The translations under genes were made by a program, and so were the position numbers. A DNA stretch of 64,000 nucleotides, taken from NCBI RefSeq assembly GCF_027563345.1, contig NZ_JAMKBK010000008.1. One strand, 5' to 3'. How positions within the stretch are numbered: position 1 is the first letter of the stretch; every line of letters starts with the position of its first letter. The DNA comes from Psychrobacillus psychrodurans (GTDB lineage: Bacteria; Bacillota; Bacilli; Bacillales_A; Planococcaceae). Of this stretch, positions 1-8,930 are shown in pieces. The notes below the pieces were generated by a model, which had not been told where the DNA came from, did not search any database, and was given only the letters and a program-made list of their open reading frames with translations.

Positions 1-96
1 ACTTGCTGGAAATATTAAATTCCCCGCACCAAAAAATAATGCAAATAGCATAACTCCAATCACTAAATGATTAGAAAATGATAATTTATTTTTCAT
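1..96 (-). CDS. brnQ: BrnQ-type branched-chain amino acid carrier, 5' end only
   Basis: Only the first 32 codons lie in the window; the gene runs off the left edge. The start is ATG at 96 (minus strand), preceded by AGGAGG at good spacing. The visible peptide has a short polar N-terminus and then a hydrophobic helix containing ALFFGAGNLIFP, a hallmark of the LivCS/BrnQ family of sodium-coupled leucine, isoleucine and valine carriers in the cytoplasmic membrane. Nothing can be said about the rest of the protein. The assignment rests on that one conserved segment but it is very characteristic. Confidence 0.8.
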   Translation of the reverse strand, partial: MKNKLSFSNHLVIGVMLFALFFGAGNLIFPAS

Positions 97-332
97 CTTG
101 TAGTTCCTCCTGTGATATTAGAAATAATCATTTCTTATGTTTTCTCGATGCTTGTTACGAATGCTATACATATGATTTTCTCTAATCACGGCCGTATGCA
201 ATATATCAATGTTGATAATACTATGGAAATTGGTAGAATGCAATATATTAGACGAAATTAATTGAACATTTATTTTATTTTCACAAATGTATCAATTTTA
301 TAAAAGCACAGCATATAGTAAAATCCGAACAA

Positions 333-510
333 CTTTGTTTTTTCTCTAGAAGAATGATTTCCGCTCAACACAGCATCAATCTTCTTGGAACAAAAGATAA
401 TTGGGCCAAGCCATAACTCAAGGAGTGTCGATTAGCCTTTGTTCCTTAGAGTTCTCCTAAGTACTTATAGCTCATGATGTTCCCATTGGAGTCACCCTCT
501 CCCAATTCAA
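333..510 (-). repeat. Decayed copy of the Bacillales-type intergenic repeat
   Basis: Read on the minus strand, this stretch has the landmarks of the repeats at 43090, 61600 and 61987 in the same order: GTGACTCCAATGGGAA near the start, an ACAAAGGCT block shared with the 61987 copy, then GAGCGGAAATC and GTTGTTCGGATTT at the end as in the 43090 copy. Many bases differ and the central hairpin is gone, so it looks like an old degraded copy. Positions 97-330 hold only AT-rich sequence in which I see no gene. Confidence 0.55.
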
Positions 511-529
511 TAAACAAAAATCGAATTTA

Positions 530-575
530 AAAAGGCGAATAATTAGTTGCTAAACAACTTAAACATTCGCCTTTT
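530..575. terminator. Nested hairpin, probable terminator
   Basis: The arms AAAAGGCGAAT (530-540) and ATTCGCCTTTT (565-575) are perfect inverted copies, with a second small stem (AGTTG/CAACT, 544-558) inside. The A/T tails make it usable on either strand. Which transcript it ends is unclear, because the nearest genes are brnQ reading left and mnhG ending at 708. Confidence 0.5.
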
Positions 576-658
576 CCAATAAAAATGGTAATTATGTAAT
601 TAACAAAAATTGATTATATAACAATCTATTATGAAACTCATTTCATTTTAAATATAAC

Positions 659-701
659 AAAAAGCTATACAATTAGGATAAACTCCAATCATATAGCTTT
701 T
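659..701 (-). terminator. Terminator of the mnh/mrp operon
   Basis: The inverted repeat AAAAGCTATA (660-669) / TATAGCTTTT (692-701) is followed on the minus strand by a T-rich tract. It lies directly after the stop codon of mnhG, where the seven-gene operon should end. Confidence 0.7.
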
Positions 702-707
702 CATTTG

Positions 708-1067
708 TTATTTCTTCTCTGGAAATAATACTTCCTTTAAAGCATCATCTGAGGAATTTTCGGTAAGCTTCACTTTCGAACGATACGCTGCACGTGTTAG
801 CAAGTGCCCAGAAACAGGGGCAGTCAAAAACACAAATAATATACCTAGTATAAGACGAACGCTTATAAAATTCTCACTTACCCAAAAGTGTATAAATGCA
901 CCAGTTAGAGACAACAGTACTGCTACTGTTGAGCTTTTTGTAGCCGCATGTGAACGTGTATAGACATCTGGAAGACGAATAATACCGAAGGCACTAATCA
1001 CACTCATGATACTCCCTAAAAAAATGATAATAACCGCTACGTACTCAATTATCTGACTTGTGCTCAA
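708..1067 (-). CDS. mnhG: Na+/H+ antiporter subunit G (MrpG/MnhG)
   Basis: Small membrane subunit of the multisubunit Mrp cation/proton antiporter. It has three hydrophobic helices, and the family motif GIIRLPDVYTRSHAATKSST follows the first. I start it at TTG (1067), behind a purine-rich AGGGGGG site, giving about 119 residues, the usual MrpG size; an upstream ATG at 1103 would add 12 untypical residues and overlap mnhF by 59 bp. With the chosen start it still overlaps mnhF by 23 bp, as expected for tight translational coupling. It is the last gene of the operon. Confidence 0.9.
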   Translation of the reverse strand: MSTSQIIEYVAVIIIFLGSIMSVISAFGIIRLPDVYTRSHAATKSSTVAVLLSLTGAFIHFWVSENFISVRLILGILFVFLTAPVSGHLLTRAAYRSKVKLTENSSDDALKEVLFPEKK

Positions 1068-1329
1068 TGATAGCCCCCCTCTCGATATACTTGGAGATGG
1101 CAATCGTACTTATAAAAGCAAGTATACCTAGTATTAGAATGGCCTCTAAAAATGCCTTTGTCTTCAATACAATGGAAATAATGGCTATCATTGATATGAG
1201 ATTTACACCTATCATATCTAACGCTACTGCTCTATCGGGCATAGAAGGTCCCTTAATGATTCGAAAAAGAGCTATTGCAATTGAAATAGCAAATAAAGTT
1301 AAAGAAACCAACAGTATTTTTTCTATCAT
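1045..1329 (-). CDS. mnhF: Na+/H+ antiporter subunit F (MrpF/MnhF)
   Basis: A 94-residue protein with three membrane helices and the conserved IKGPSMPDRAVALD loop of MrpF. It is part of the Mrp complex, which exports Na+ (and in some species K+ or cholate) in exchange for protons. Its ATG shares one base with the mnhE stop (TAATG), so translation is coupled. The length matches the family. Confidence 0.93.
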   Translation of the reverse strand: MIEKILLVSLTLFAISIAIALFRIIKGPSMPDRAVALDMIGVNLISMIAIISIVLKTKAFLEAILILGILAFISTIAISKYIERGAIIEHKSDN

Positions 1330-1811
1330 TATCGAGTCACCTCCATTATTGCTTTTTCAAATTTAGTAATTGATCTTAATACATCCGTTTTAGACTGCTC
1401 TATATCCATTGCATGAATATAAAACATATCTCCCTCTGGATTTACTTCCATAACTACGGAACCAGGGGTCAAAGTTAACAGCATTGCTAACGTGGTAATC
1501 TCCCAGTCTCCTTTAAGTTCTGTTCTATAGGTGAAAATTCCAGGCTTGAGGTCCCAGCGAGGATTTAATATTTGTTTACTTATAAGTATACTCGACTGAG
1601 CCAACTCTGATATGAATATGAAAATTAACTTAATAATGGAAAGTAATCTTCTCAAATAAAACTGAGTCCCAAAAAAGCGATGCATTAAGAATATTATGAA
1701 GATCCCTACGATGAAACCACTAAAAAATGTCGTCATCTTAAGTTCATCTTCGTCCTTTAATGTTGTCCACAAAAATGCGATGAATAGGTTTAGTAAAAAT
1801 TGTGCCGGCAT
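1329..1811 (-). CDS. mnhE: Na+/H+ antiporter subunit E (MrpE/MnhE)
   Basis: A 160-residue subunit with N-terminal membrane helices and a cytoplasmic C-terminal part carrying the family block TLTPGSVVMEV. The start chosen is ATG 1811 (MPAQFLLN), which has GAGAGGTG seven bases upstream; a GTG at 1832 overlapping the mnhD stop would add seven untypical residues. Known role: assembly and activity of the Mrp complex. It sits between mnhD and mnhF in the canonical order. Confidence 0.92.
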   Translation of the reverse strand: MPAQFLLNLFIAFLWTTLKDEDELKMTTFFSGFIVGIFIIFLMHRFFGTQFYLRRLLSIIKLIFIFISELAQSSILISKQILNPRWDLKPGIFTYRTELKGDWEITTLAMLLTLTPGSVVMEVNPEGDMFYIHAMDIEQSKTDVLRSITKFEKAIMEVTR

Positions 1812-1828
1812 ACTTCTCACCTCTCCCT

Positions 1829-3313
1829 TCACTTATTTCCACCCATTACTGCATCAATATACACGGAAGGATTAGATAGAGTATGAGCTGCGTCCGTGAC
1901 ATAACTGGAGATAACCTCTGCTCCTAGACCTAAAGAAATCGTTGCAATTCCCAACAAAACAATGGGAATAATCATTCCCATTTCCATCGGTTTTTCATCT
2001 TCTAGACTTATAATAGTTTCCCCAAATATAGTATTTAAGAAAATTCGAAGAAGCGAATACAGCACAACAATGCTGGAGATAAAGGCCAGCGCTAATAGTA
2101 TGTAAGATCCTGATTCAATAGAACCTTGTCCAACTAGTATTTTCCCTACAAATCCGCTCAATGGTGGAATACCTGCCAATGAACAAGTAACAAGGAAGAA
2201 CATCCACCCAAATACAGGATAATTTCGTATTAGCCCACTCATTTCATCTATCTTTGATTTCCCAGTTAAGTAAATCATCGTACCAGCTAGTAAAAATAAC
2301 ATTGCTTTTGCAATCATGTCATGAATTACGTAGTATATAGATCCAGCAATTGAAGTTTCAGTTCCCACCGCAAGACCAATCATTATAAACCCAACAGCAA
2401 TTACCACATTGTAAGAAACAATTAACCGGACATCCTTAAAAGCAATTGCCCCGATACATCCGACAATTAGTGTTATTCCTGCCATTATCCCTATTACCGT
2501 GTGTGATATTAATGGCTCGTGATAGAATATGAGTGTAAATGTACGGAAAAGAGCATATATTCCAACCTTTGTAAGTAACGCTCCAAACAATGCGGCAACC
2601 GCAGTTGGTGGCACTGAATAAGATCCCGGTAGCCAAAAGAATAGCAACAACCCAGCTTTTAAACTAAATACGACTAAAAACAAAATACTTATCGTAGTAA
2701 GTAGCGGTCCTTGTCCTGATTCCGCTACTCTTTCTGAAATATGAGCCATGTTTAAAGTACCTACAGTACCATATAAATAGGCAAGGGCTACTAAGAAGAA
2801 CCATGAAGCAAGCACATTTATCACTACATATTTAATCGATTCCCTCAACTGCGGCTTAGTCCCCCCTAATGTAATTAATACATATGAGGCCAATAACATT
2901 ACTTCGAAACAGACAAACAGGTTAAATAGATCCCCTGTTAAAAACGACCCATTAACTCCTGCAACTAAAAACAACACAAATGGGTAGAAGTACATTTTCT
3001 CATGTTTATCTCCTATTGAAGAAAAAGCATGGATTAGACAGATTCCGGTAACTACACTTGCCGTAAGCACGAGTAACATCGCAAAGGAATCCGCCACAAA
3101 CAGAATTCCAAATGGTGGTTCCCATCCTGCAAAATCTAATCGTATAATTCCATCTGTCTGAACTCTATTTAAGATAAATAAACTTATACCCGCAATACCA
3201 ATCATCGTTAATAAACTAATTACTCGTTGCCATTTCACATATGGACGTAAAAATACCAGTATAATCCCAACTATAATTGGAATGATCAACGGTAAAACAA
3301 TTAAATTATTCAT
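1829..3313 (-). CDS. mnhD: Na+/H+ antiporter subunit D (MrpD/MnhD)
   Basis: A 494-residue protein with about 14 membrane helices, homologous to the proton-pumping NuoL/M/N subunits of complex I. The proton-antiporter domain spans roughly residues 120-420 and includes the conserved acidic helix around CFEVMLLASYVLI and lysine-containing helices (FSLKAGLLLFFWLPGSY). The start ATG overlaps the mnhC stop by 8 bp. Together with MnhA it is expected to form the ion-translocating core. Confidence 0.95.
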   Translation of the reverse strand: MNNLIVLPLIIPIIVGIILVFLRPYVKWQRVISLLTMIGIAGISLFILNRVQTDGIIRLDFAGWEPPFGILFVADSFAMLLVLTASVVTGICLIHAFSSIGDKHEKMYFYPFVLFLVAGVNGSFLTGDLFNLFVCFEVMLLASYVLITLGGTKPQLRESIKYVVINVLASWFFLVALAYLYGTVGTLNMAHISERVAESGQGPLLTTISILFLVVFSLKAGLLLFFWLPGSYSVPPTAVAALFGALLTKVGIYALFRTFTLIFYHEPLISHTVIGIMAGITLIVGCIGAIAFKDVRLIVSYNVVIAVGFIMIGLAVGTETSIAGSIYYVIHDMIAKAMLFLLAGTMIYLTGKSKIDEMSGLIRNYPVFGWMFFLVTCSLAGIPPLSGFVGKILVGQGSIESGSYILLALAFISSIVVLYSLLRIFLNTIFGETIISLEDEKPMEMGMIIPIVLLGIATISLGLGAEVISSYVTDAAHTLSNPSVYIDAVMGGNK

Positions 3314-3644
3314 CTTTTGCCCCTCTCAATTTATCGAGATCATCCGTACCAACATCCTGATAAGTACGATAGGCTAACACAAGTATGAAAGCTGTTACAG
3401 CAAAACTAATCACGATAGCAGTTAATATTAGTGCTTGTGGTAAAGCATCTGCATAAGGCGCATCTGCTTCCTTTAACAAGGGAACATTGCCTTGCTTTAA
3501 GTCCCCCATCGTTAATATGAGCAAATGGACGGCATGTGAAAACACAGCAGTACCTAAAATTATTCGAATTATATTTCTGGAGAGGATTAGATACGTGGCA
3601 ACAGCAACTAAAATACCTATTAACATAATGATTAATGTTTCCAT
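3306..3644 (-). CDS. mnhC: Na+/H+ antiporter subunit C (MrpC/MnhC)
   Basis: A 112-residue NuoK-like subunit with three helices. Family sequence such as DALPQALILTAIVISFAVTA is plainly visible and carries the conserved residues near the C-terminal helix. It sits three bases after mnhB and overlaps mnhD by 8 bp. The size and order are those of other seven-gene Mrp operons. Confidence 0.94.
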   Translation of the reverse strand: METLIIMLIGILVAVATYLILSRNIIRIILGTAVFSHAVHLLILTMGDLKQGNVPLLKEADAPYADALPQALILTAIVISFAVTAFILVLAYRTYQDVGTDDLDKLRGAKDE

Positions 3645-3647
3645 TGT

Positions 3648-4073
3648 TTATCCACCATCCTCACTAATGCTTAAAATAATTGTTACTAGTACACCTACAA
3701 CTGTCAAGGCTACACCTGCTTCAAAAATAGTCACCGTTGTCAGTTCTGTTTTTCCAAAAATCGGCAAATCAAAATAGGCAAAGGTTTGAGACATAAATGG
3801 AACTCCGAATACTATTGACCCAAAACCTGTGGATGTAGCTAATAACACACCAATCGCTGCAACATATTTAAAATCTAAAGGAAGACTCTTTTTTACCGTT
3901 TCAATATCCGTGGACAAATATAGCAATACAATTGCACTTGCTAGAACTAATCCACCTATAAATCCTCCACCGGGTGTATTATGACCCGAAAGAAATAAAT
4001 ACACACCGAATGTCAAAATTATAAATACAACAATCCTACTAATTGTCCGGAGTATGACATCATTAATCTTCAA
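3648..4073 (-). CDS. mnhB: Na+/H+ antiporter subunit B (MrpB/MnhB)
   Basis: A small MrpB subunit with four helices; the family motif GHNTPGGGFIGGL lies near residue 30 and GKTEL...TIFEAGVAL near the C-terminus. The start is a judgement call. An ATG at 4082 directly abuts the AGGAGG site with no spacer, so ribosomes more likely use TTG at 4073, nine bases beyond the site. That matches the N-termini of homologues, which begin close to the NDVIL motif. The ribosome site lies inside the end of mnhA. Confidence 0.88.
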   Translation of the reverse strand: MKINDVILRTISRIVVFIILTFGVYLFLSGHNTPGGGFIGGLVLASAIVLLYLSTDIETVKKSLPLDFKYVAAIGVLLATSTGFGSIVFGVPFMSQTFAYFDLPIFGKTELTTVTIFEAGVALTVVGVLVTIILSISEDGG

Positions 4074-6471
4074 TGTTTTCATCCTCCTTTTTAGTTCTTA
4101 GCTTAATCATGGAATACACACCTAAACCAGCTATAAATAGGACAACCACCTCGAGCATCGTATCAAAACCACGGAAATCTCCCAATATAGCATTTACTAT
4201 ATTGGCTCCTCCAGCTAGTTCATAAGCATCTTCAAAATAACTAGAAATAGGTTCAAACTGATTGAAATCTACTACTGATAATCCAACTAAAACAACTACT
4301 AATCCGACCGCTATTGATATTATTCCGTTGACTACTTTTGTTCCTTTTGGAAGCTTTTCCTTCTCCCAATCCGGTAAATGAGAAAAAGCTAGTAGAAATA
4401 ATGCAGTAGTCACAGATTCTACGACTAACTGTGTTAGGGCTAAATCTGGAGCCCGGAAAATGACAAAAAAGATTGCAATAGAGTATCCTAATACTCCATT
4501 CAATAATGTCGCTGTCATTCGAGACCTCGCAAATAACATGGACATAGCCGCTACTGCCATAATAGCAACTAAACAAACTTCATAGACCCTGAACGATGCA
4601 TTTGTAGAAATATCAAACGAGAAAGCTCTTGAATAAAACAAGTAACCACCCACGGTCACTATAAAGAATACAAATATATATATTAAATAATGTCGTAATA
4701 ATCCATTCATATAAAACTTAGTTATTGTGTTAGATTTGCTTACCGAAGAAGCCAATAAGTTACTATAAAGTGCATTAAATGTGAAACGTGAAGAAAACAA
4801 TCCATAAATCGGTTTCCAAAATTTAAGAAATTTGAAAAGAATAGCACCTACTATAATAACCCCTATAGTCATGAGCAATTCAGGGTTTACTCCATGCCAA
4901 GCCGATACTTTTGGCGTCAAATCTACTGCTTCCCCAAAAGTTGGATAAACACTACTCATAGCTGGTTGTAATATATATTGCCCTAATAGATTCGGGAAGA
5001 AGAATATACCAACAACTAAAGTGGCAAGAATCATTGGAGATATTAACATTCCAATTGGAGCTTCGTGAATAGGTTTATCCAATTTCTCTGGCTGAGGATT
5101 ACCAAGAAATGCTTTAAAAACGATAACTGCACAGTAAACAAATGTAAATACACTAGCAATCCAAGCTACAACTGGGAAAATAATTCCTAAAGATGGCAAA
5201 GAAAAAATATCTACCTCCATAATATGTACAGTCGCTGCAAAGAACATTTCCTTACTAAGGAACCCATTGAATGGAGGCAAACCAGCCATCGATAAACTTC
5301 CTATTAGAGCAACTGTAAATGTAAACGGCATGAAGGTCATTAATCCCCCAAGTCTTCGAACATCCCTTGTCCCTAGCTCGTGATCGAGAATTCCTACGAC
5401 CATAAACAATGCACCTTTAAAGGTCGAATGATTTATCAAGTGAAATAAAGCGGCAAATGTAGCTTGCGTATACAGAACTGAATCAGCTGAATAGCCAAAC
5501 TGCAGCGCTATCGAACCTAAACCAAGCAAACTCATGATAAGTCCCAGCTGACTAATAGTAGAAAAAGCTAGTAATGCCTTCAAATCTGTTTGTCTAACAG
5601 CATTAAAGGAACCCCAAAATAGAGTAATCATCCCAACTACACTTACTACCCAAAACCATACTTCATCCGCTCCAAAAACTGGTGTGAAACGCGCCACCAA
5701 ATATATACCAGCCTTTACCATCGTCGCAGAGTGTAAATAAGCACTAACTGGGGTTGGCGCTTCCATAGCATCCGGTAGCCAAATATGGAAAGGGAATTGT
5801 GCTGACTTCGTAAATGCTCCTAGCAATACTAAAATCATCGCAGGCATGAACAACGCGTGGTCACTGAACTCACTCATACTCGAAATTATTTCTCGAATAC
5901 TGAAAGAACCAGTCATCGTATGTAACATGATAAAACCAACTAACATAGCAATACCACCACTTACAGTGATTAGCATAGCTTTTTGCGCTCCAAATCTGGA
6001 AGCTTGTCGATGATTCCAAAAGGCGATTAACAGGAATGAAGAAACACTCGTTAATTCCCAAAAAACGTATAACACCATCAAGTTATCAGAAAAAACAACT
6101 CCAAGCATGGCACCCATAAATAGTAATAAATAACAATAAAAATGCTGTAAGGATTCTTTAGAGGAAAGATAAAAAATAGAATATAAAATAACTAAACTTC
6201 CAACACCTGTGATTAATAGAGCAAAAATCATACTTAGACCATCTAAATATGTTGTGAAGTTAAAATCTAATGTGGGAATCCATTCATATGTATGGACATA
6301 AGTTTTACCACTTGCTACCGAGGGAATTAGCCTAGCAAGTATGACAAACAAAGCTATAGGCACGATTAATACAAACCAACCGAGATGGGTCTTTTTAAAT
6401 CGCCTATATGTAAAAGGTAAGAGTGCAGCTACAATAAATGGGATTAATATAACTAAATTAACGGAAAACAA
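4063..6471 (-). CDS. mnhA: Na+/H+ antiporter subunit A (MrpA/MnhA)
   Basis: An 802-residue protein, the normal length for group-1 MrpA. The NuoL-like antiporter core covers roughly residues 1-500 (VFWELTSVSSFLLI, FTKSAQFPFHIWLPDAMEAP and LINHSTFKGALFM are the classic blocks). A C-terminal domain related to MrpB follows, with RAPDLALTQLVVE around residue 690. It starts at TTG 6471 behind TAGGAGG. As first gene of A-B-C-D-E-F-G it sets the operon: Na+ efflux and pH homeostasis powered by proton entry. Confidence 0.96.
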   Translation of the reverse strand: MFSVNLVILIPFIVAALLPFTYRRFKKTHLGWFVLIVPIALFVILARLIPSVASGKTYVHTYEWIPTLDFNFTTYLDGLSMIFALLITGVGSLVILYSIFYLSSKESLQHFYCYLLLFMGAMLGVVFSDNLMVLYVFWELTSVSSFLLIAFWNHRQASRFGAQKAMLITVSGGIAMLVGFIMLHTMTGSFSIREIISSMSEFSDHALFMPAMILVLLGAFTKSAQFPFHIWLPDAMEAPTPVSAYLHSATMVKAGIYLVARFTPVFGADEVWFWVVSVVGMITLFWGSFNAVRQTDLKALLAFSTISQLGLIMSLLGLGSIALQFGYSADSVLYTQATFAALFHLINHSTFKGALFMVVGILDHELGTRDVRRLGGLMTFMPFTFTVALIGSLSMAGLPPFNGFLSKEMFFAATVHIMEVDIFSLPSLGIIFPVVAWIASVFTFVYCAVIVFKAFLGNPQPEKLDKPIHEAPIGMLISPMILATLVVGIFFFPNLLGQYILQPAMSSVYPTFGEAVDLTPKVSAWHGVNPELLMTIGVIIVGAILFKFLKFWKPIYGLFSSRFTFNALYSNLLASSVSKSNTITKFYMNGLLRHYLIYIFVFFIVTVGGYLFYSRAFSFDISTNASFRVYEVCLVAIMAVAAMSMLFARSRMTATLLNGVLGYSIAIFFVIFRAPDLALTQLVVESVTTALFLLAFSHLPDWEKEKLPKGTKVVNGIISIAVGLVVVLVGLSVVDFNQFEPISSYFEDAYELAGGANIVNAILGDFRGFDTMLEVVVLFIAGLGVYSMIKLRTKKEDENIED

Positions 6472-6548
6472 ATTTTAACCTCCTATTGGTTAAGTAGAAT
6501 TAGGATTGGGCAGTTATGAGGGTTAAATTACTTTTTCAAACTATAGAC

Positions 6549-6577
6549 TTGACTATCCTAACAACTAGTAGCATAAT
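6549..6577 (+). promoter_or_regulatory. Candidate sigma-A promoter in the mnhA-usp gap
   Basis: TTGACT (6549-6554), a 17-bp spacer and CATAAT (6572-6577) match the SigA consensus on the plus strand. It lies about 230 bp before the Usp-like gene, so a long leader would result. The rest of the 6480-6808 gap is AT-rich and holds no gene or clear structure; the promoter of the mnh operon must lie there too but I could not pick it with confidence. Confidence 0.4.
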
Positions 6578-6808
6578 AGGATTCCATATGAGACCCTTCA
6601 AAATACACTAGAATTTAGGATATATAACTTGCTTGTATTAATAGCTAATGCATATTATGTATAGAATTGAAGTGATTGTACTACTTTACATGCATTTAAT
6701 AATTATACATGAAAGAAAGGTACAACACACTTTTAGTGTCTTGAAGCATTATTTATAGAAAATTACACGAGAAATATATATAGGAAAACAAAAAAGAGGT
6801 GTATAAAC

Positions 6809-7495
6809 GTGAAACGCGTAAAAGGTCGAATGGATGAAAGTATACTTGTCTGCGTATACTACGGACCAAATGGAGAGCGGCTAATTAGACGAGGACATAA
6901 AATGGCAAGTATGCTTGATTGTCCACTGTATATTCTTACAGTCGATCCACTTCCATATGATGCATTCGATGCTGAGAAATCCCAGTATATCGAACAGTGG
7001 AAGACTTTAGCAGAAGAATTAGAGGTTGAAGAGTTTATCATTCGTGATAACGAAAAACGTTCTTCACCAAAAGTTATTCAAGAAGTTGCCCATGGATTAA
7101 ATATAACTCAAATTATTATAGGACAAACTGCACAAAGTAGATGGGAAGAAATAACAAAAGGATCCTTCATGAATGTCTTATTAAAAGAAATTCCTTTTGT
7201 GGACTTCCATGTTGTTTCAGTTGCCCGCTACATTAAAGATGAAGAAGATGGCATTTTCGAAAAAGGAGTCCGTGCTTATTTAGTAGTAGATGGAGATTCT
7301 TATAAAGTGTCCTTCACTTGTGCGAAGAATATGTGCCAAGAAGGTATTTTCTTCAAAGAAATTGGTACAGATTTTGATAATGGTATTTTCAAGTTTATGC
7401 ATAACAATAAAATGCACCAGGTTCATATCCAAGATAACCTAGTTACCGATTCGTCTCAAGTACCTGATGGTTGTAGCTTAAAAGCATATAAATAG
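6809..7495 (+). CDS. Universal stress protein-like protein related to the KdpD Usp domain
   Basis: A 228-residue soluble protein. Residues 10-140 look like a Usp nucleotide-binding fold of the KdpD type: strand ILVCVYYGPN, then helix RLIRRGHKMASML, and near residue 110 the segment IGQTAQSRWEEITKGS, which parallels the IGRSRRSRW-type loop of KdpD sensor kinases. There is no histidine kinase part. The C-terminal 70 residues are unrecognised. The start is GTG with GAGGTG seven bases upstream. It is divergent from the Mrp antiporter, so a role in sensing ion or energy status is possible but only inferred. Confidence 0.65.
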   Translation: MKRVKGRMDESILVCVYYGPNGERLIRRGHKMASMLDCPLYILTVDPLPYDAFDAEKSQYIEQWKTLAEELEVEEFIIRDNEKRSSPKVIQEVAHGLNITQIIIGQTAQSRWEEITKGSFMNVLLKEIPFVDFHVVSVARYIKDEEDGIFEKGVRAYLVVDGDSYKVSFTCAKNMCQEGIFFKEIGTDFDNGIFKFMHNNKMHQVHIQDNLVTDSSQVPDGCSLKAYK

Positions 7496-7525
7496 AAAAA
7501 AGGAAACTCTTAGAGTTTCCTTTTT
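7496..7525. terminator. Terminator after the Usp-like gene
   Basis: The inverted repeat AAGGAAACTCT / AGAGTTTCCTT is followed by a T run and begins right after the stop codon at 7495. The A-rich left flank would let it also serve the convergent MFS gene. Confidence 0.8.
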
Positions 7526-7580
7526 ATTATTACTTGATTAAATTAAAAGCACGCCTGAAAGGATAATCACTCGATGTTCA

Positions 7581-8795
7581 TTAATTTGACAGCGTTATTT
7601 TACGGTCCTTGGGTAATCCCAATCCTACTAATCCTATTATTGGTAGCGTCGCCACAACAATCATTGTCGTATAAACACCTACATAATCCATTAATATACC
7701 GATCACAACTGCTCCAATTGCTCCCATTCCAAATGCTAAACCTACAGTTAACCCAGCCATCGTCCCTATTTTACTCGGTACGAGTTCTTGTGCGTATACA
7801 ACGGTTACCGAAAAGCTTAACATGATGAAAAATCCTATTGCGATGAGCAACAATATAATTGCCCAAACAGGTACGTAAGGTAGTAGTAGACTTAGTGGGA
7901 TTGGAACCGCCATCGACAATATAATAACATTTCTTCTTCCCATTCGGTCCGCCATTGGTCCACCGAAAAATGTCCCTACTGCCCCCAGTGCCAGAAAGAT
8001 AAAGATAATTAACTGCCCTTCTTTAATAGTCATACCGTAATTCTCCATTAAATGAAAAATATAAAAGTTGGTCATATTAGTAACATAAAAAGAGCGGGCG
8101 AAAATTAACACCATCAAAAGAGTTAAGGCGACGCCAACTTGTTTTTTAGATAAAGCTGGGAGTGAAGAAAGAAGCGTCCTCTTTCTTTTGGATAGCTTTT
8201 CTAACTCCAACTGTTTTTTATACCATGCAGAAATCTTCGATAACAGAAATATTCCCACCGCAGCAACTACTAAAAAAAGAGCTGCACCTTTTTGACCTAA
8301 TGGTACTAATATAAATGCGCTTATAAGAGGCGCAAGTGCTTGTCCAGAATTCCCCCCCACTTGATAAATCGATTGCGAGAGACCTCGTTTAGAACCTGCT
8401 GCCATAAAGGACACTCGCGAGCCTTCTGGATGAAATACCGCTGAACCCAATCCCAAAAATATTACCGAAACGAGGATCATCCAATACTGCGGCGCAAAGG
8501 CTAATCCCGCCATTCCGACAAAGGAGCTCATCATCCCAAGCGGTAACGCATAAGGCATAGGTTTTTTATCGCTTATAAAGCCTACAACAGGCTGGAGAAC
8601 CGATGCAACAATATTTAACACAAATGAGATGAGACCTAATTGGGTAAACGTTAGACCTAGTTCCAATTCTAAAACAGGAAACATCGCAGGAATTACCGCC
8701 TGCAACGTATCATTAAATAGATGACATACACCTATAGCAAACATTATGGGATATACTGGATTACCCATTTTATGGACGGAATTAAACTTGGACAT
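7581..8795 (-). CDS. fsr: MFS transporter of the fosmidomycin-resistance (Fsr) type
   Basis: A 404-residue major facilitator with 12 predicted helices. Family landmarks are HLFNDTLQAVIPAMFP in helix 1, QPVVGFISDKKPMP in the first cytoplasmic loop, FHPEGSRVSFMAAG, and RGLSQSIYQVGGNSGQALAP. This combination is typical of Fsr proteins, drug/proton antiporters first known from fosmidomycin resistance in E. coli. The natural substrate in this organism is unknown. It is a single gene, convergent with the Usp-like gene and divergent from the DUF421 gene. Confidence 0.82.
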   Translation of the reverse strand: MSKFNSVHKMGNPVYPIMFAIGVCHLFNDTLQAVIPAMFPVLELELGLTFTQLGLISFVLNIVASVLQPVVGFISDKKPMPYALPLGMMSSFVGMAGLAFAPQYWMILVSVIFLGLGSAVFHPEGSRVSFMAAGSKRGLSQSIYQVGGNSGQALAPLISAFILVPLGQKGAALFLVVAAVGIFLLSKISAWYKKQLELEKLSKRKRTLLSSLPALSKKQVGVALTLLMVLIFARSFYVTNMTNFYIFHLMENYGMTIKEGQLIIFIFLALGAVGTFFGGPMADRMGRRNVIILSMAVPIPLSLLLPYVPVWAIILLLIAIGFFIMLSFSVTVVYAQELVPSKIGTMAGLTVGLAFGMGAIGAVVIGILMDYVGVYTTMIVVATLPIIGLVGLGLPKDRKITLSN

Positions 8796-8930
8796 ATTTT
8801 CACATTCTTTCTAGATTTTCACCAATAAAGTTATTATAGCTCAAATTGGACAAAGTATTTCATTATGAATGGAATACTAACAAAGTTCATGGCAACACTA
8901 AGCAATACGTCAATAATGAAATGGGGTTAT

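Noticed and set aside
1058..1366. 102-residue plus-strand frame over mnhF
   Set aside because: Antisense to a coupled antiporter gene; hydrophobic character comes from the membrane gene beneath.
4074..4082. ATG 4082 as the start of mnhB
   Set aside because: AGGAGG touches this ATG with no spacer; TTG 4073 has usable spacing and fits homologue N-termini.
7574..7825. 83-residue plus-strand frame over the end of the MFS gene
   Set aside because: Antisense shadow of a well-supported transporter with no start signal of its own.
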